Assembly: GCA_026770575.1 (NCBI GenBank)
Contig: MU657217.1
Coordinates: 125,622-189,621, forward strand
DNA: 64,000 nucleotides
DNA from: Pelagophyceae sp. CCMP2097
Taxonomy: Eukaryota; Sar; Pelagophyceae
Reading direction: 5' to 3'
In this document: positions 1 to 9,221 of the stretch, in pieces
Layout of the letters: each line of letters begins with the position of its first letter
How positions within the stretch are numbered: position 1 is the stretch's first letter
Translations under genes and position numbers: made by a program
Notes under the pieces: generated by a model
Databases searched by the model: none
What the model saw: the letters and a program-made list of their open reading frames with translations, nothing else
What the model was told of the DNA's origin: nothing

Positions 1-496
1 CGTCCGTGTGGTCGCCACCAACTCCCTGGGCCGAATGGGACCCAAAAGACCTACAAACAAGCGTGCACCTGCTCGGGGGAATACTCTTGCCTCGAATGAC
101 AGGGCTCTCGCTACAGATCTCGCGGGGGGGAGATTTTTTGTGCGACGCTGGGAGCGCGTCGCCCCCCCGAGATGGGCCAGCAAGGCCACCGCTTTGAGGG
201 GGGGCAACGCGCGGAGGTAAGGTCGCGTCACATCGCATAAACCACCTTCGCTAAAAAACTCGGTCGGCGCGGAGGGCAGGCGAAGCGCAGGGAGCAGATA
301 CAACGCCTCGCGCGTCACGACCGGTCACGGTCCGAGTCGCCTGGACATCGCGATAGAGAGGCAGTGCGGCGCCCCTCGACGTGCTTCTCGTGGGCCTCCT
401 TCCTCGACGGCTGGCATGCCAGAGCTCTCGTCGTTTTCGGTCCTCGTCTCGGCCCAACACCAGGCAAAGCTCGTTGCACGCCCCCGGCACCTTGAT
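1..496. other. Left edge, no convincing gene
   Basis: Short frames are open on both strands but none has recognisable domains or a clear start. The only structured element is a partial copy of a dispersed block at 263-297 (annotated separately). In the two complete copies that block sits just upstream of a start codon, so a minus-strand gene could begin left of about 240 and run out of the window. Confidence 0.4.
263..297 (+). repeat. Partial copy of dispersed upstream block
   Basis: About 35 bases (core GGGCAGGCGAAGCGCAGGGA) match the blocks at 25834-25946 (same orientation) and 40934-41031 (inverted). This copy lacks the AT-rich end and the outer half seen in the other two. Confidence 0.7.
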
Positions 497-1888
497 TTAT
501 GCCGGCTCGGGGGCGGCGATCCCGCGGTCCTCGACTTCTTTGCGTTGTCGTTTGACCTCGGCCCACCACGCTCGAATCGTGGCCGTGTAGCCGGTAAAAG
601 CGGCCCTCGTCGCGTCGGTCGGCTGGCGGTTGTTCACCTCCCGGATCTGGACCCACTGCGCCCTCGCTATGTCGAACTGGCCGAGCGCGACGGACTTGCC
701 GCTCGGGTCGCGCAGCAGCACGAGGATGCAGGCGCCTCTCTCGACACTAGAAGTGTACGACAGGGCGCAGTTGTGCAGCCTTTTACCAGCTTCTCCGATT
801 GCGTGTTTGCTCCGGAGCACGGCGAGCGAGCTCGTGCCCTGCGGGTCCTTTAGGTCGTCAAGGTGCACGAAATGCACGTCGGGGCCGAGCTCCCGCAGGT
901 GCGTCCGCTCGCGCAGAACGTTGACGAGCTGCGGCGGTGCCATCTCCACGAACCCCGCTATCTCCAATGCATCGCAACAGCCGAGCAGCTCGTCGAGGCA
1001 GCCGCCATTTTCGGCGTGGTTCCAAAAGCCGTGGTGCCGCAGGAGGTGCCGGCGTCGCGCGTCGTGTTCGCCGAGGTCCAAGAGATTGCAGACGATGCCG
1101 AGCGTCGCCGAGTACTCTACTGCCAGCGAGTCCAGGTACGAAAAGTCCGTCGACTCACTTCGGAAACCGGCGAAGATGCGCGGGCAGTGGCCGACCGCGC
1201 GTATCTCGGTCGGTGTCAGAATCCAGAGTTTGGAATCGCCCCACTGCGTGCCAATACGTTGCACGGTCGAGATACCAGTTTTCGGGAGCGCCTCACAAAA
1301 AGCACCGACGTCCCTGAGGCCGTCCCTCTCGTCGAGCAGGCAGTGGATCGCGGCCTTCTTCGTCGTAAAGCGCCGACCCCAGTCGAGCCGCAGTTCGTTC
1401 GCCGCATCCAGCAGCGTATCACGTCGGATCTCGTCTAAACGCATTTCCCAATCAATGCCGAGCTTTGGAAACGAAACGCCAATCGTTCTCAGCTTTAAGA
1501 TTTCGTCGTAGACCGCCACGATGTCGAAGCGCGGCAGGCCTTGAACGAAGACATCTCTGCCGCGCGCTGTCGTTGCCCAGCTCGCGAGTCGCTGTTCCCA
1601 CCGCACGCCCCGGGGAGATACCGAGCGCGACGAACGTTGCCACGACCGCAAGCCCCGGGGAGATGTCGAATCGAAATCCAGTGGTCCTCCGAAGAGATCT
1701 TCGATTGGGATTCCCACCACCTTCGCCCAGTTGGTCGCGCCGCTGAAAGCGAACTCATCGCCTTTCCCACGAGCTGCCTTGAACTGCTCGACCGTGCTGT
1801 CGATCGGGCCCCGCCTCATCTGTCTCAGCCGCGCCGCGAGCGACGCCGGCGCGCCGTTTGGACAGCTCGCCGATGCGGCCGACGGCAT
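497..1888 (-). CDS. PcfJ-domain-like protein
   Basis: About 463 residues from the ATG at 1888; the frame stays open upstream to 2266, so the start is uncertain and an upstream exon is possible. The last 100 residues resemble the PcfJ family: a conserved RLHNC motif followed by SYTSSVERG, then a strand-rich stretch (ILVLLRD, GQFDIA) and REVNNRQP, which match the cysteine/asparagine core and RGxxNRxP-type block of PcfJ proteins. PcfJ is known from conjugative plasmids, phages and bacterial chromosomes; its biochemical role is unclear. The N-terminal 250 residues are unrecognised. An in-frame duplication of about 45 bases near 1607-1660 gives two SPRG segments. A bacterial or phage origin is inferred from the family, not shown. 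Confidence 0.6.
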   Translation of the reverse strand: MPSAASASCPNGAPASLAARLRQMRRGPIDSTVEQFKAARGKGDEFAFSGATNWAKVVGIPIEDLFGGPLDFDSTSPRGLRSWQRSSRSVSPRGVRWEQRLASWATTARGRDVFVQGLPRFDIVAVYDEILKLRTIGVSFPKLGIDWEMRLDEIRRDTLLDAANELRLDWGRRFTTKKAAIHCLLDERDGLRDVGAFCEALPKTGISTVQRIGTQWGDSKLWILTPTEIRAVGHCPRIFAGFRSESTDFSYLDSLAVEYSATLGIVCNLLDLGEHDARRRHLLRHHGFWNHAENGGCLDELLGCCDALEIAGFVEMAPPQLVNVLRERTHLRELGPDVHFVHLDDLKDPQGTSSLAVLRSKHAIGEAGKRLHNCALSYTSSVERGACILVLLRDPSGKSVALGQFDIARAQWVQIREVNNRQPTDATRAAFTGYTATIRAWWAEVKRQRKEVEDRGIAAPEPA

Positions 1889-2702
1889 GTTCGTCGTGGT
1901 CACGCTGTTCAGCAAGTGTCGAAAGCACCTGCAACCACGTGGCGTCGTGTTGCGTCCGAGGCCCCTTCTCCGACTCAAGAGATGGCGGCGACTCACCCGT
2001 CGTCCGGCGGGCTCGGCAGTGCGCGGCACGGCGACGACGACGAGCCGTGCCGCGCCGAAAAGGCCCGCGGACGGAGCCAGGCCGTGAGCGGCGCCTTTGA
2101 CGCGGTGGCCGCCAATCTCCTCGAGAAAGCGAAGACGCCCAGCATGACGAGAGCGCCGACCGAAGCTCCCGGACCGAATTTTCCCGAAGCTCCCCAAGAT
2201 GTCGCTCCGGGGCGCGCCGCGCGCTCCAATAGCTGCCCGCGGCGTGCACCACGCCTCTGAGCCCAAAGCTTCGAAGCTCGGGTGGCAGACCCTCGAAGAC
2301 CCCCGGGAGGCCCGGGCCCGGGGAGGCTCAAGTTCTTACTAGTACTAGTTCTCAGAGGTCCTGCCAGCCTGAGTGGGGACCAGCGAATAATATTCCGAAA
2401 GAAGCCCTCAGAACGACTCGGAAGGTCCCATAAGTCCCACTATCCCACGGCACTCCTTCGGCCGTCGTAGCGCCCGGGAGTCTCGTCGGAGAGGGCTCCA
2501 TACAGGCCATTTTGGCGGATGAAGATGCCGGCATGACGTTAAATGATCTGCTTGCTGCGGGAGCGGGAGAGGCTCGCCGGTGCGCCCTCGGCCGCCTCGG
2601 GGGATGGCGCCTTGTCGTATCTGTGGAAGCAGGCGAGGCCGAAAACGACCTAGGGCGAGGATGGGCACGCGCGAGCCGCGACCATGCCTTCCCCGGAGCC
2701 TC
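1889..2702. other. Intergenic, no supported gene
   Basis: Contains only overlapping GC-rich open frames, including the upstream extension of the PcfJ-like frame to 2266. A small AT-rich stretch near 2335-2400 (ACTAGTACTAGT repeat, AATAATATTCC) is the only compositional landmark. No domain-bearing frame was found. Confidence 0.4.
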
Positions 2703-3808
2703 TCAGAGAGTGCTTTGTGCACTCTGAGAAGAGTCCTTTGTGCTTCGTCGAGGTTGCCGTATCCGGCGCGGTTTCCCCACGAGGAGCACGCCCGCGCCCT
2801 TTTGCGGCGTGGCGCAGCCCTGGCCCGTGGCCACGTCGCAGAGGAGGGAGGTGACGCCAAAAACGGAAACGACTTGGACACCCTTCAGCAGCGACGCAGC
2901 CGTCGCGCCGCGGTGGCCTAGGCGCCAACGTCCGCGGAGCGGAGCGGACGACGGCCAAAGCCTCCTCGTCGGTTGTGGTTGCACGACGAGCCTGTATGCT
3001 CACCGAGGGTCGCGAAAAACGCGAGCGCGTGCGCGGCGTCGACGGCGACGAGCAGCGCGTACGCGATCCCCACCGTCGCACCGCCGTGCTGCATCGGGAG
3101 GAACGCACTCCGTCTTGCGAGCATTCCGGCGTTGAAGACGATTACGAGCGCGGCTTCCGAGGCGCCCATTATAGACGCCAGAGCGAACGGCGAGAGGTCT
3201 CCGTGCGCTGTTAAAGCCCGATCCGCGCAGACGAACATGCCAGAGTGGCCCACGGACCCCAGCAGAGCGAACAGCGCGCCCGCGCCGAGCCTAGAGGTGC
3301 GGATCGGACGGCCCCGAGCCTCGGACGGCCCCTAGAGGACGCACTTCCCGAGCGGTCCCGAAGCGTTTTTGTCCTTTCCTTCAGTCGCGTACAGCGCCAA
3401 CCCCGCCGTGACGCATAGGATGGCCAGCCACTGCGCGAGCTTTAGAGATCGCCCTCGAGGGCCGCATGCGCCGAGGATGGAGACGAAGAGCGCACAGGAT
3501 GAGGTTGCGACGGTGAACGTTCTTGCCCCGCAGTGCAGTAAAGCGTACGTCAAGAGCACGGCCGACGACGCGTCCAACAAGACGATCTCGACCAACGTGC
3601 GCCTGGTCACGGTTGGAGACCGCCATTTGTCCCCCGTGAGCGTCGCGTGCAACGGCGCGACCAGCGCCATCCCCACAAAGTTGGCTAGAACAGGCCAAAG
3701 GAGCCCCGGCGGCGCGAAGCCGTGCCTGTTCAGGTGGTCGACCATCAACGGCTGCGCGGCGCCGGTAACCGTGTAGAGCAGCGTCCACACCATCGACCCG
3801 CCCTCCAT
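2703..3808 (-). CDS. EamA/DMT-type transporter
   Basis: Three exons close in phase: 3808-3345, 3290-3004 and 2917-2703, giving about 321 residues from the ATG at 3808. The protein is almost entirely hydrophobic segments separated by short loops, with the two-half layout of drug/metabolite transporters (about 9-10 helices). The first half ends with helices around LAILCVTAGLALYATEG; the second begins LGAGALFALLGSVGHSG and holds SPFALASIMGASEAALVIVF. Introns are 54 and 86 nt, one with a GTGCG donor and one with GTGAGC. Substrate cannot be read from the sequence; stramenopile DMTs include plastid triose-phosphate, nucleotide-sugar and unknown carriers. The exact C-terminus may lie in another spliced exon. 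Confidence 0.72.
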
Positions 3809-4033
3809 ATCGTGCCGCCCCTTTTCCGAAGCGTCAAAGGCCTCGGGGCCGCGCGGCCCGCCGCGCGTCCGCGTCGCGGCGCGGTCGGCGGGACGGATCT
3901 TCGACGACGGCGCGCGGCGCGGGACCTTTTCGACGCCGTGCACGTACGACGGGATTGGGCGGGACGGATCTTCGACGGCGGGCGTCGGCGGCGCGGCGGC
4001 GCGGGCCCCTTTTCAAAAACTACTACAATGTTT

Positions 4034-4079
4034 TACAATTGTACATGTATCCTGATACAAACTTGCAAGTACAATTGTA
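4034..4079. repeat. Pair of TACAATTGTA palindromes
   Basis: Two exact copies of the 10-base palindrome TACAATTGTA (4034-4043 and 4070-4079) lie in an AT-rich island of about 70 bases, upstream of the DMT transporter start (3808). Further exact copies occur at 26431, 51731 and 61186. Confidence 0.7.
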
Positions 4080-4290
4080 AACTTGCGACGGGATTTTTGC
4101 GATAACTCCGTTGGTTCGTCGCGGCCCGTGGCGCACCTTGGGGCACTCCCGAAGACTCCGTGCCTCAAGTCCCGCCGTGCCGTCCAAGACGCGCCGGCTG
4201 CAAGCGAAGTGAAAGATTAAAGAAAGATAAAAGTCGTCGCCATCGACCGCGCTCGACGCCGATTCGAGCCGGATTGCGCAAAGGGCAGCT

Positions 4291-5473
4291 TCAGAGAAAG
4301 GGCCGCGACGGGCCCAGCACGGCGACCATGACGACCGCCACCGCACCGAGGGCGAACGTCCGCGCGATGACCTTAATGGCCGTGTTCAGCGGCTTGGCCT
4401 GCGACACCTCCTCCACGGCGAGGGCCTACGGAGCGCCGCATTCGGATGCCGCGAGCGCGGACGTTTGCCGTTATGAGAGCCGCGCCGGCGGCGGCAGCAT
4501 TTCCACGCACCACCTCGGGGACCGCCTCCGGGCGGACCGCCGCCGGAGCGATCGCCTCCGGCACGACAGGCGCCTTGAGCGGGGACGACATGGACGGCTC
4601 GTATTGCGTGGCCACTGAGACGGGCGTCGCCTTTGAGCTCGTCGGCCAGCCGCTGCTGATGCGCTTCTTGGGCGCCGCCGCGGGCACCACCGCCGCCTCG
4701 GCCGCTGCCGCGAGCGCCGCCTCGACCGCGAGCGCCGCCTCGACCGCGAGCGCCGCCTTTTCATCCTCGGGCACAGCCTCGGCCGCCACAGGCACCGCCT
4801 CGACCGCGACAGGCACCGCCTTGGCCGCGACAGGCTCCGCCTTGACCGCCACGGGCTCCGCTTTGACCGCCGCGGGCGCCGCCTTGACCGCGGGCTCCGC
4901 TTTGACCGCCACGGGCACCAGCACGGGCGCCTTGGCCGCCACGGGAACCGTCGCCGCCGCCGCGGGCGCCGCCGCAGCCGCGGGCACCGCCGCCGCCGCC
5001 GCGGGCGGCGCGGCCGCCACGGGGGCCTCGACGGCCACCTTGACGGGCGGGGGTGCGCTGGCGACCGCAGCCATCTTCATCACCGCAGGCGCCGCCACCG
5101 CCGGCGCGTTGGTGCGTTCCGCGCGCCAGTACGCCGCCCCCGCGACGATGCCGACCTATAGGGCCGAGTTTTGGAGTATAGGGCTTATGAGGCGGGAACT
5201 CACCACTGCTAATTCCGCGAGTTGGGGCGGCGGCGGCTTCGGAAAGACGGTCTGCCTGGGCGGATCCGTCTCCGGCGGCGCCGTCGTGAAGAACTTGATC
5301 GGCTCGGGTGGATTCCAGTTGGTGTCGCTCTTTTGACCTCCACCGTATACGGAATATTTCTTCCGCGAAACCCCAAAACCAGGGTCCGCCTCCGCATTCG
5401 GCGCCACCTTACAGCGCCGCTGCGGCGACACGACGAACGCGGCGCAGGGCCACAGCAGCGCGAGGAGCCGCAT
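4291..5473 (-). CDS. Plastid-targeted Pro/Ala-rich membrane protein
   Basis: Three exons join in phase 0: 5473-5204, 5155-4463 and 4398-4291, about 356 residues. The N-terminus MRLLALLWPCAAFVV is a signal peptide ending in the A/F motif typical of complex-plastid pre-sequences, followed by a basic, proline-containing transit-like stretch. A hydrophobic helix near residues 88-100 (VVGIVAGAAYW) precedes roughly 150 residues of Ala/Val/Pro/Lys/Glu low-complexity repeats (units such as AVKAEPV). The short third exon adds a C-terminal helix (FALGAVAVVMVAVLG). No enzyme domain is visible. Introns are 48 and 64 nt; the first has a GTGAGT donor. The second junction rests on phase plus the recovered helix and is a little less certain. 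Likely a thylakoid or plastid-envelope anchored protein of unknown role. Confidence 0.65.
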
Positions 5474-5728
5474 CGTGTGGATCTTGGGTTCTGAAGGTTG
5501 ATGAGGCAACGAACGACCTCTAAATGAAAATCGCCGAAAGTCGAGCCAATCATCGAGCGCGATTTAGGGGGCGCACGTGCGGCGTCGGAGCTTCCACGAT
5601 TGCGCTCTAGCCTTAGCGATGGGCGAGGCTCGCCCTATAGACGCCAGAGGGCACCGGCCGCGCGGTCTCCAAACGGCCTCTTTGGGATGCCGAGGGCGGA
5701 GGCACAGAGGGTAAACCGGGGACTTCTC

Positions 5729-6664
5729 TTAAAAGACGATATTGAGCGCATCGGGCGGTGGCGCCGGCGGCGGCCGCATGTGCCTCGTCGCGGCGAGGGC
5801 TACAGCGTGCGTCGCGGGCGCGACGGCCCGCCGCAGCGGCCGCGTGCGCAGGTCGAGTTGGCGCTTCACTGCAAGCGCGAGCTTACGCGCCGCAGGCGCG
5901 GCCCGGCGCAGGAAGTGCGCGAGGCGGTCGACGGGCCATCTGCGAGTGGCTTTGGCCGTGTACACGACGAGCCCGCCCTCGAGGCGGCCGTGCCGCGCGT
6001 CCACCACGAGCGCCGGCGTGGCGAACAGCACGGCGTCGGGGGGCGGGTCGTCCGGCCGCGCGTCCACCTCGAGCGGCGGCGGCGTGGCGAGCCGCGCGTC
6101 CAACTCGAGCGGCGGCAGCGCGGCGATCCGCGCGTCCAACTCGAACAGCGGCGGCGTGGCGCACCGCGCGTCCAACTCGAGCGGCGGCGGCGTGGCGAGC
6201 CGCGCGTCCAACTCGAGCAGCGGCGGCAGCGCGGCGAGCCGCGCGTCCAACTCGAGCGGCGGCGGCGTGGCGCGCCGCGCGTCCAACTCGAGCGGCGGCG
6301 GCGCCAAGAGCAGCAGCACGGCATCGGGGGCCGGCTCGTCCGACTCGTCGCTGGAATGCCGCGCGTCCACGTCGAGCGGCGGCAGCATGGCGAGCAGCAC
6401 GGCGTCGGGGGCCGACTCGTCCGGCTCGTCGCTGGAGTTATGCGCCGAGTGGCACTGCGGCGGCGCCGCGGGCATCAGCGGCGACGCAATCAGCGGCATC
6501 AGCGGCGGCGGTGGTTGTCGTCGCACGGGGGCGCAGAGGCCGTAAAAGGCCACGGCCGCAAAGGCCAGCGCCAGCAGCGCCGCCCAGGGCCAGGGCCTGC
6601 TGCGAGCGGCGCGGCGCGGGTGTTTCCGCGCGTCGTTCGGCGAACCGCAGCTTGGCCGTTTCAT
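5729..6664 (-). CDS. Single-helix protein with tandem repeats
   Basis: An open frame of about 311 residues from the ATG at 6664. A basic N-terminus is followed by one strong membrane helix (WAALLALAFAAVAFYGLCA, near residues 25-45) and a proline-rich linker. The central part is built from about ten 13-16 residue repeats of the form PPPLELDARLAT, encoded by a minisatellite; the last 90 residues are basic. It reads as a type II membrane protein with a repeat stalk. A long frame on the opposite strand covers the same DNA, but it lacks the helix and looks like a GC-rich shadow. The gene begins only about 30 bases after the stop of the upstream coiled-coil frame, so both could be exons of one gene. 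Confidence 0.45.
   Translation of the reverse strand: MKRPSCGSPNDARKHPRRAARSRPWPWAALLALAFAAVAFYGLCAPVRRQPPPPLMPLIASPLMPAAPPQCHSAHNSSDEPDESAPDAVLLAMLPPLDVDARHSSDESDEPAPDAVLLLLAPPPLELDARRATPPPLELDARLAALPPLLELDARLATPPPLELDARCATPPLFELDARIAALPPLELDARLATPPPLEVDARPDDPPPDAVLFATPALVVDARHGRLEGGLVVYTAKATRRWPVDRLAHFLRRAAPAARKLALAVKRQLDLRTRPLRRAVAPATHAVALAATRHMRPPPAPPPDALNIVF
6050..6310. repeat. Minisatellite inside a coding frame
   Basis: Tandem units of about 39-48 bases containing GCGCGTCCAACTCGAGCGGC and a GGCGTGGCGAGC-type spacer. Unit length is mostly a multiple of three, so copy changes keep the minus-strand frame. Confidence 0.75.
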
Positions 6665-6690
6665 CGGCGACGCGCGCAGGTCCAGCAGGC

Positions 6691-8850
6691 TCAGGTCGTT
6701 GTACCTGCAGCAACGGGTAGCCTCCGAGAAGGGACAACGGGACCGTGCAGAGTGGCGCAGACGCACCTCGAGGCGACCTTGGTCGGCGCCATGGCCTTGT
6801 GCTCGACGGCCCACCGGATGCGGAGCTGCTGCTTCACGGCCACCTTTCCCACGTTAAGTTTGGCCGCCGTGGCCGCCGCGGCCACGGCGGCGGCCGCCGC
6901 GTCGGCCGCTGCTCGCCGACTCGCCTCGGCGAGGACCTGGGCCTGGCGCTGCTCCTTCTCCTTCTCCTGCTCCTTCTGCAGCTGCTCCTCTTCTTCCTCC
7001 TTGAGGAAGCAGGCCACCCAGGCGCGCGTGTCGCTGACGCGAGCCGTGAGCTGCAGAGCCTCGTTTCGGAGTTTGTGCTCGGCCTCCTCTTGCACCTCGA
7101 TCTTTCGGAGCCGCCGCGCCTCGTGCGCGTCCTGCTTCTGCTCACGCCGCCGCGCCGCCTCCTGCTGCCGTGCCTCGTGCTGGAGCTGGCGCAGGAGCGT
7201 TTGCCGAGCCTCCTGTTGGAGCGCTTGCTGCGCCTCTTGCTGGAGCGTTTGCTGCGCCTCCTCGTGGAGCTGAAGCCGCCGCGTAACTTGCGCCTTCTCC
7301 TCCTGCTGGTGCTGCCGCGTCTCTTCCAGCCGCATCTCGCGCTGCAGCTGCAGCTGCAGCTGCAGCGTTCGTTGCGCCTCCTGTTGCTGGAGCTGCGCCT
7401 CGTGCGCATCTTGCTGTTGCTGGCGCTGCTGCGCCTCGTGCGCCTCCTCCTGCTGCTGGCGCTGCGCTTCCTGCTGGCGCTGCCGCGCCTCCTCCTCATT
7501 CCGCGCCTCGCGCTGCAGCTGCAGCTGCAGCTGCAGCGTTCGTTGCTCCTCTCGTTCGAGCTGGAGCTGCGCCTCGTGCGCATCTTGTTGCTGCTGACGC
7601 CGCCGCGCCTCCTCCGCCTCCTCCTCTTCCTCCTGCTGGCGCTGCCGCGCCTCCTCTGCCTGCCGCGCTTCGCGCAAGAGCGTTTCCCGAGCCTCCTGTT
7701 GGAGCGCTTGCTGCGACTCCTGTTGGAGCTGGAGCAGCGTCTCCTCTTGGAGCCGGAGCCGCCGCGCCTCTTGCGCGTCTTGCTCCTGCTGGCGCTGCCG
7801 CGCCTCCTCCTGCCGCGCCTCGCGCTGGATCTGGAGCTGCAGCTGAAGCGTTCGTTGCGCCTCCTGTTGAAGCTGGAGCTGCGCCTCGTGCGCATCTTGT
7901 TGCTGCTGGCGCCGCCGCGCCTCCTCCGCCTCCTTCTGCTGGCGCTGCCGCGTCTCCTCCTCCTGCTGGCGCTGCCGCGCCTCCTGCGCCTGCCGCGCCT
8001 CGTTCTCGAGCTGGAGCGTTTGCCACGCCTCCAATTGGAGCTGCGCCTCCTCTTGGAGCCGCGCCTCCTGCTCGAGCTGGCGCTGCCGCGCCTCGCGCGC
8101 CTCCTCCTCCTGCTGACGCTGCAGCGACTCCTCCTGCTGGCGCTGCCGCGCAGCCTCCTGCTGCTGCGCCTCGTGCTGGACCTGGAGCTGCATCGTTTGC
8201 TGCGCCTCCAGTTCGAGCTGCGCCTCCTGCTCGAGGTGGAGCCACCGCGCCTCCTTCTCCTGCTGGCGCTGGCGCCGCCGCGACTCCTCCTGCTGCCTCA
8301 CCTCGTGCTGGAGCTGCAGCTGGAGCGCTTGCTGCGCTTGGAGCTGGAGCTGCGCCTCCCGGTGGAGCTGGAGCTGCCGCGCCTCCTCCTGCCGCGCCTC
8401 GGCCGCGGCGGCGGCGCGGCGACTCGCCTCATCTTCTTCTCGAGGAGTGACGCGAGCGGACGTCTCTGTGACCTCGCCTTGCGGCGTGACGACGGCGGCG
8501 CGGGCTTGGACCGGCGGCGTCGCCGGCTTGGCGGGCGTCGCCGGCTTGGCGGGCGTGTCCGGATCGGAGGCAGTCTCCTTTGGGGGCGTCTCCGGCTGCG
8601 ATGCCGCCTCCGGATGCAATGCCGCTTCCGGCTGCCATACTGCTTCCGGCTTGCCGGGCGGCGCGGACGGCACAGCGGCGTGCGCCACGGGGCGCGGCTG
8701 CGACCCGAGCCACACCTGCGCTCGTCGTCGGACGCTGCATCGCGGAAGGATACACATTGAACCAGTGCGCACCGTCGCCGCCTGCACCTTGGCGTGCGGC
8801 ACCGCGTCGCCGAGGCGCCGCATCTCGGAGCGCCTGCATGCGAAGCTCAT
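6691..8850 (-). CDS. Long Gln/Glu/Arg coiled-coil protein
   Basis: About 719 residues from the ATG at 8850; the frame stays open upstream to 9078. After about 70 N-terminal residues and a Pro/Glu/Ala-rich linker, some 500 residues are continuous helix-forming sequence built from degenerate units such as EARQRQQEEE and LQLQLQREAR, with no proline: a very long coiled coil or single alpha-helix. The DNA is correspondingly repetitive (CTGCGCCTCC/CTGCTGGCG patterns). The C-terminal 100 residues lose the repeat. No motor or binding domain is visible, so a structural or cytoskeletal role is only a guess. The opposite strand carries an open Leu-rich frame (6745-8760) that I read as an artefact of the repeat. 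Confidence 0.6.
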   Translation of the reverse strand: MSFACRRSEMRRLGDAVPHAKVQAATVRTGSMCILPRCSVRRRAQVWLGSQPRPVAHAAVPSAPPGKPEAVWQPEAALHPEAASQPETPPKETASDPDTPAKPATPAKPATPPVQARAAVVTPQGEVTETSARVTPREEDEASRRAAAAAEARQEEARQLQLHREAQLQLQAQQALQLQLQHEVRQQEESRRRQRQQEKEARWLHLEQEAQLELEAQQTMQLQVQHEAQQQEAARQRQQEESLQRQQEEEAREARQRQLEQEARLQEEAQLQLEAWQTLQLENEARQAQEARQRQQEEETRQRQQKEAEEARRRQQQQDAHEAQLQLQQEAQRTLQLQLQIQREARQEEARQRQQEQDAQEARRLRLQEETLLQLQQESQQALQQEARETLLREARQAEEARQRQQEEEEEAEEARRRQQQQDAHEAQLQLEREEQRTLQLQLQLQREARNEEEARQRQQEAQRQQQEEAHEAQQRQQQQDAHEAQLQQQEAQRTLQLQLQLQREMRLEETRQHQQEEKAQVTRRLQLHEEAQQTLQQEAQQALQQEARQTLLRQLQHEARQQEAARRREQKQDAHEARRLRKIEVQEEAEHKLRNEALQLTARVSDTRAWVACFLKEEEEEQLQKEQEKEKEQRQAQVLAEASRRAAADAAAAAVAAAATAAKLNVGKVAVKQQLRIRWAVEHKAMAPTKVASRCVCATLHGPVVPSRRLPVAAGTTT

Positions 8851-9221
8851 GGTGCTGCCGCCCCACCCCGCCACCTCCGCGAACCGAAGAACCCGAACAC
8901 CAGAACTTTCCACGCATCCTCCCGAAACGACCCGGCCAGCGCCGCGCGACGCACCGGGCGGATAGCGGCGTAGAAGGCCGGGGACAAAGGCGTCCAAAGG
9001 CGTGGTCGTTGCGCGAGCCCGCCTCGCGGATTTCCAAACGGCGTGACGAGACTTGAGAAGCTTTTCGGAACTTTGCAATGTTGCGTCGCGCCGTCTTCAA
9101 ATCCCACTTTGAATTCTAGCGATATCGAAAAGGACGGCGGTTTATAAAAGCGAGGCGCCGCGCCGCGCCCGCCTTCGCCCGCCGCCGGCTTCGCACGGCC
9201 CCGCGGCAGTGCGCAGTCGGG
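8851..9221. other. Divergent intergenic region
   Basis: Lies between the coiled-coil gene (minus strand) and the acidic four-exon gene (plus strand) and probably carries both promoters. A modest AT-rich patch (TTTGAATTCTAGCGATATCG, about 9108-9127) and a TTTATAAA-like element near 9140-9148 lie 75-110 bases before the plus-strand ATG. Nothing else recognised. Confidence 0.4.

Noticed and set aside
5600..8760. Long plus-strand frames 5600-7273 and 6745-8760
   Set aside because: They mirror the minisatellite and the coiled-coil repeat on the other strand, have Arg- or Leu-only composition and no domain; the minus strand shows a membrane helix and a coherent coiled coil.
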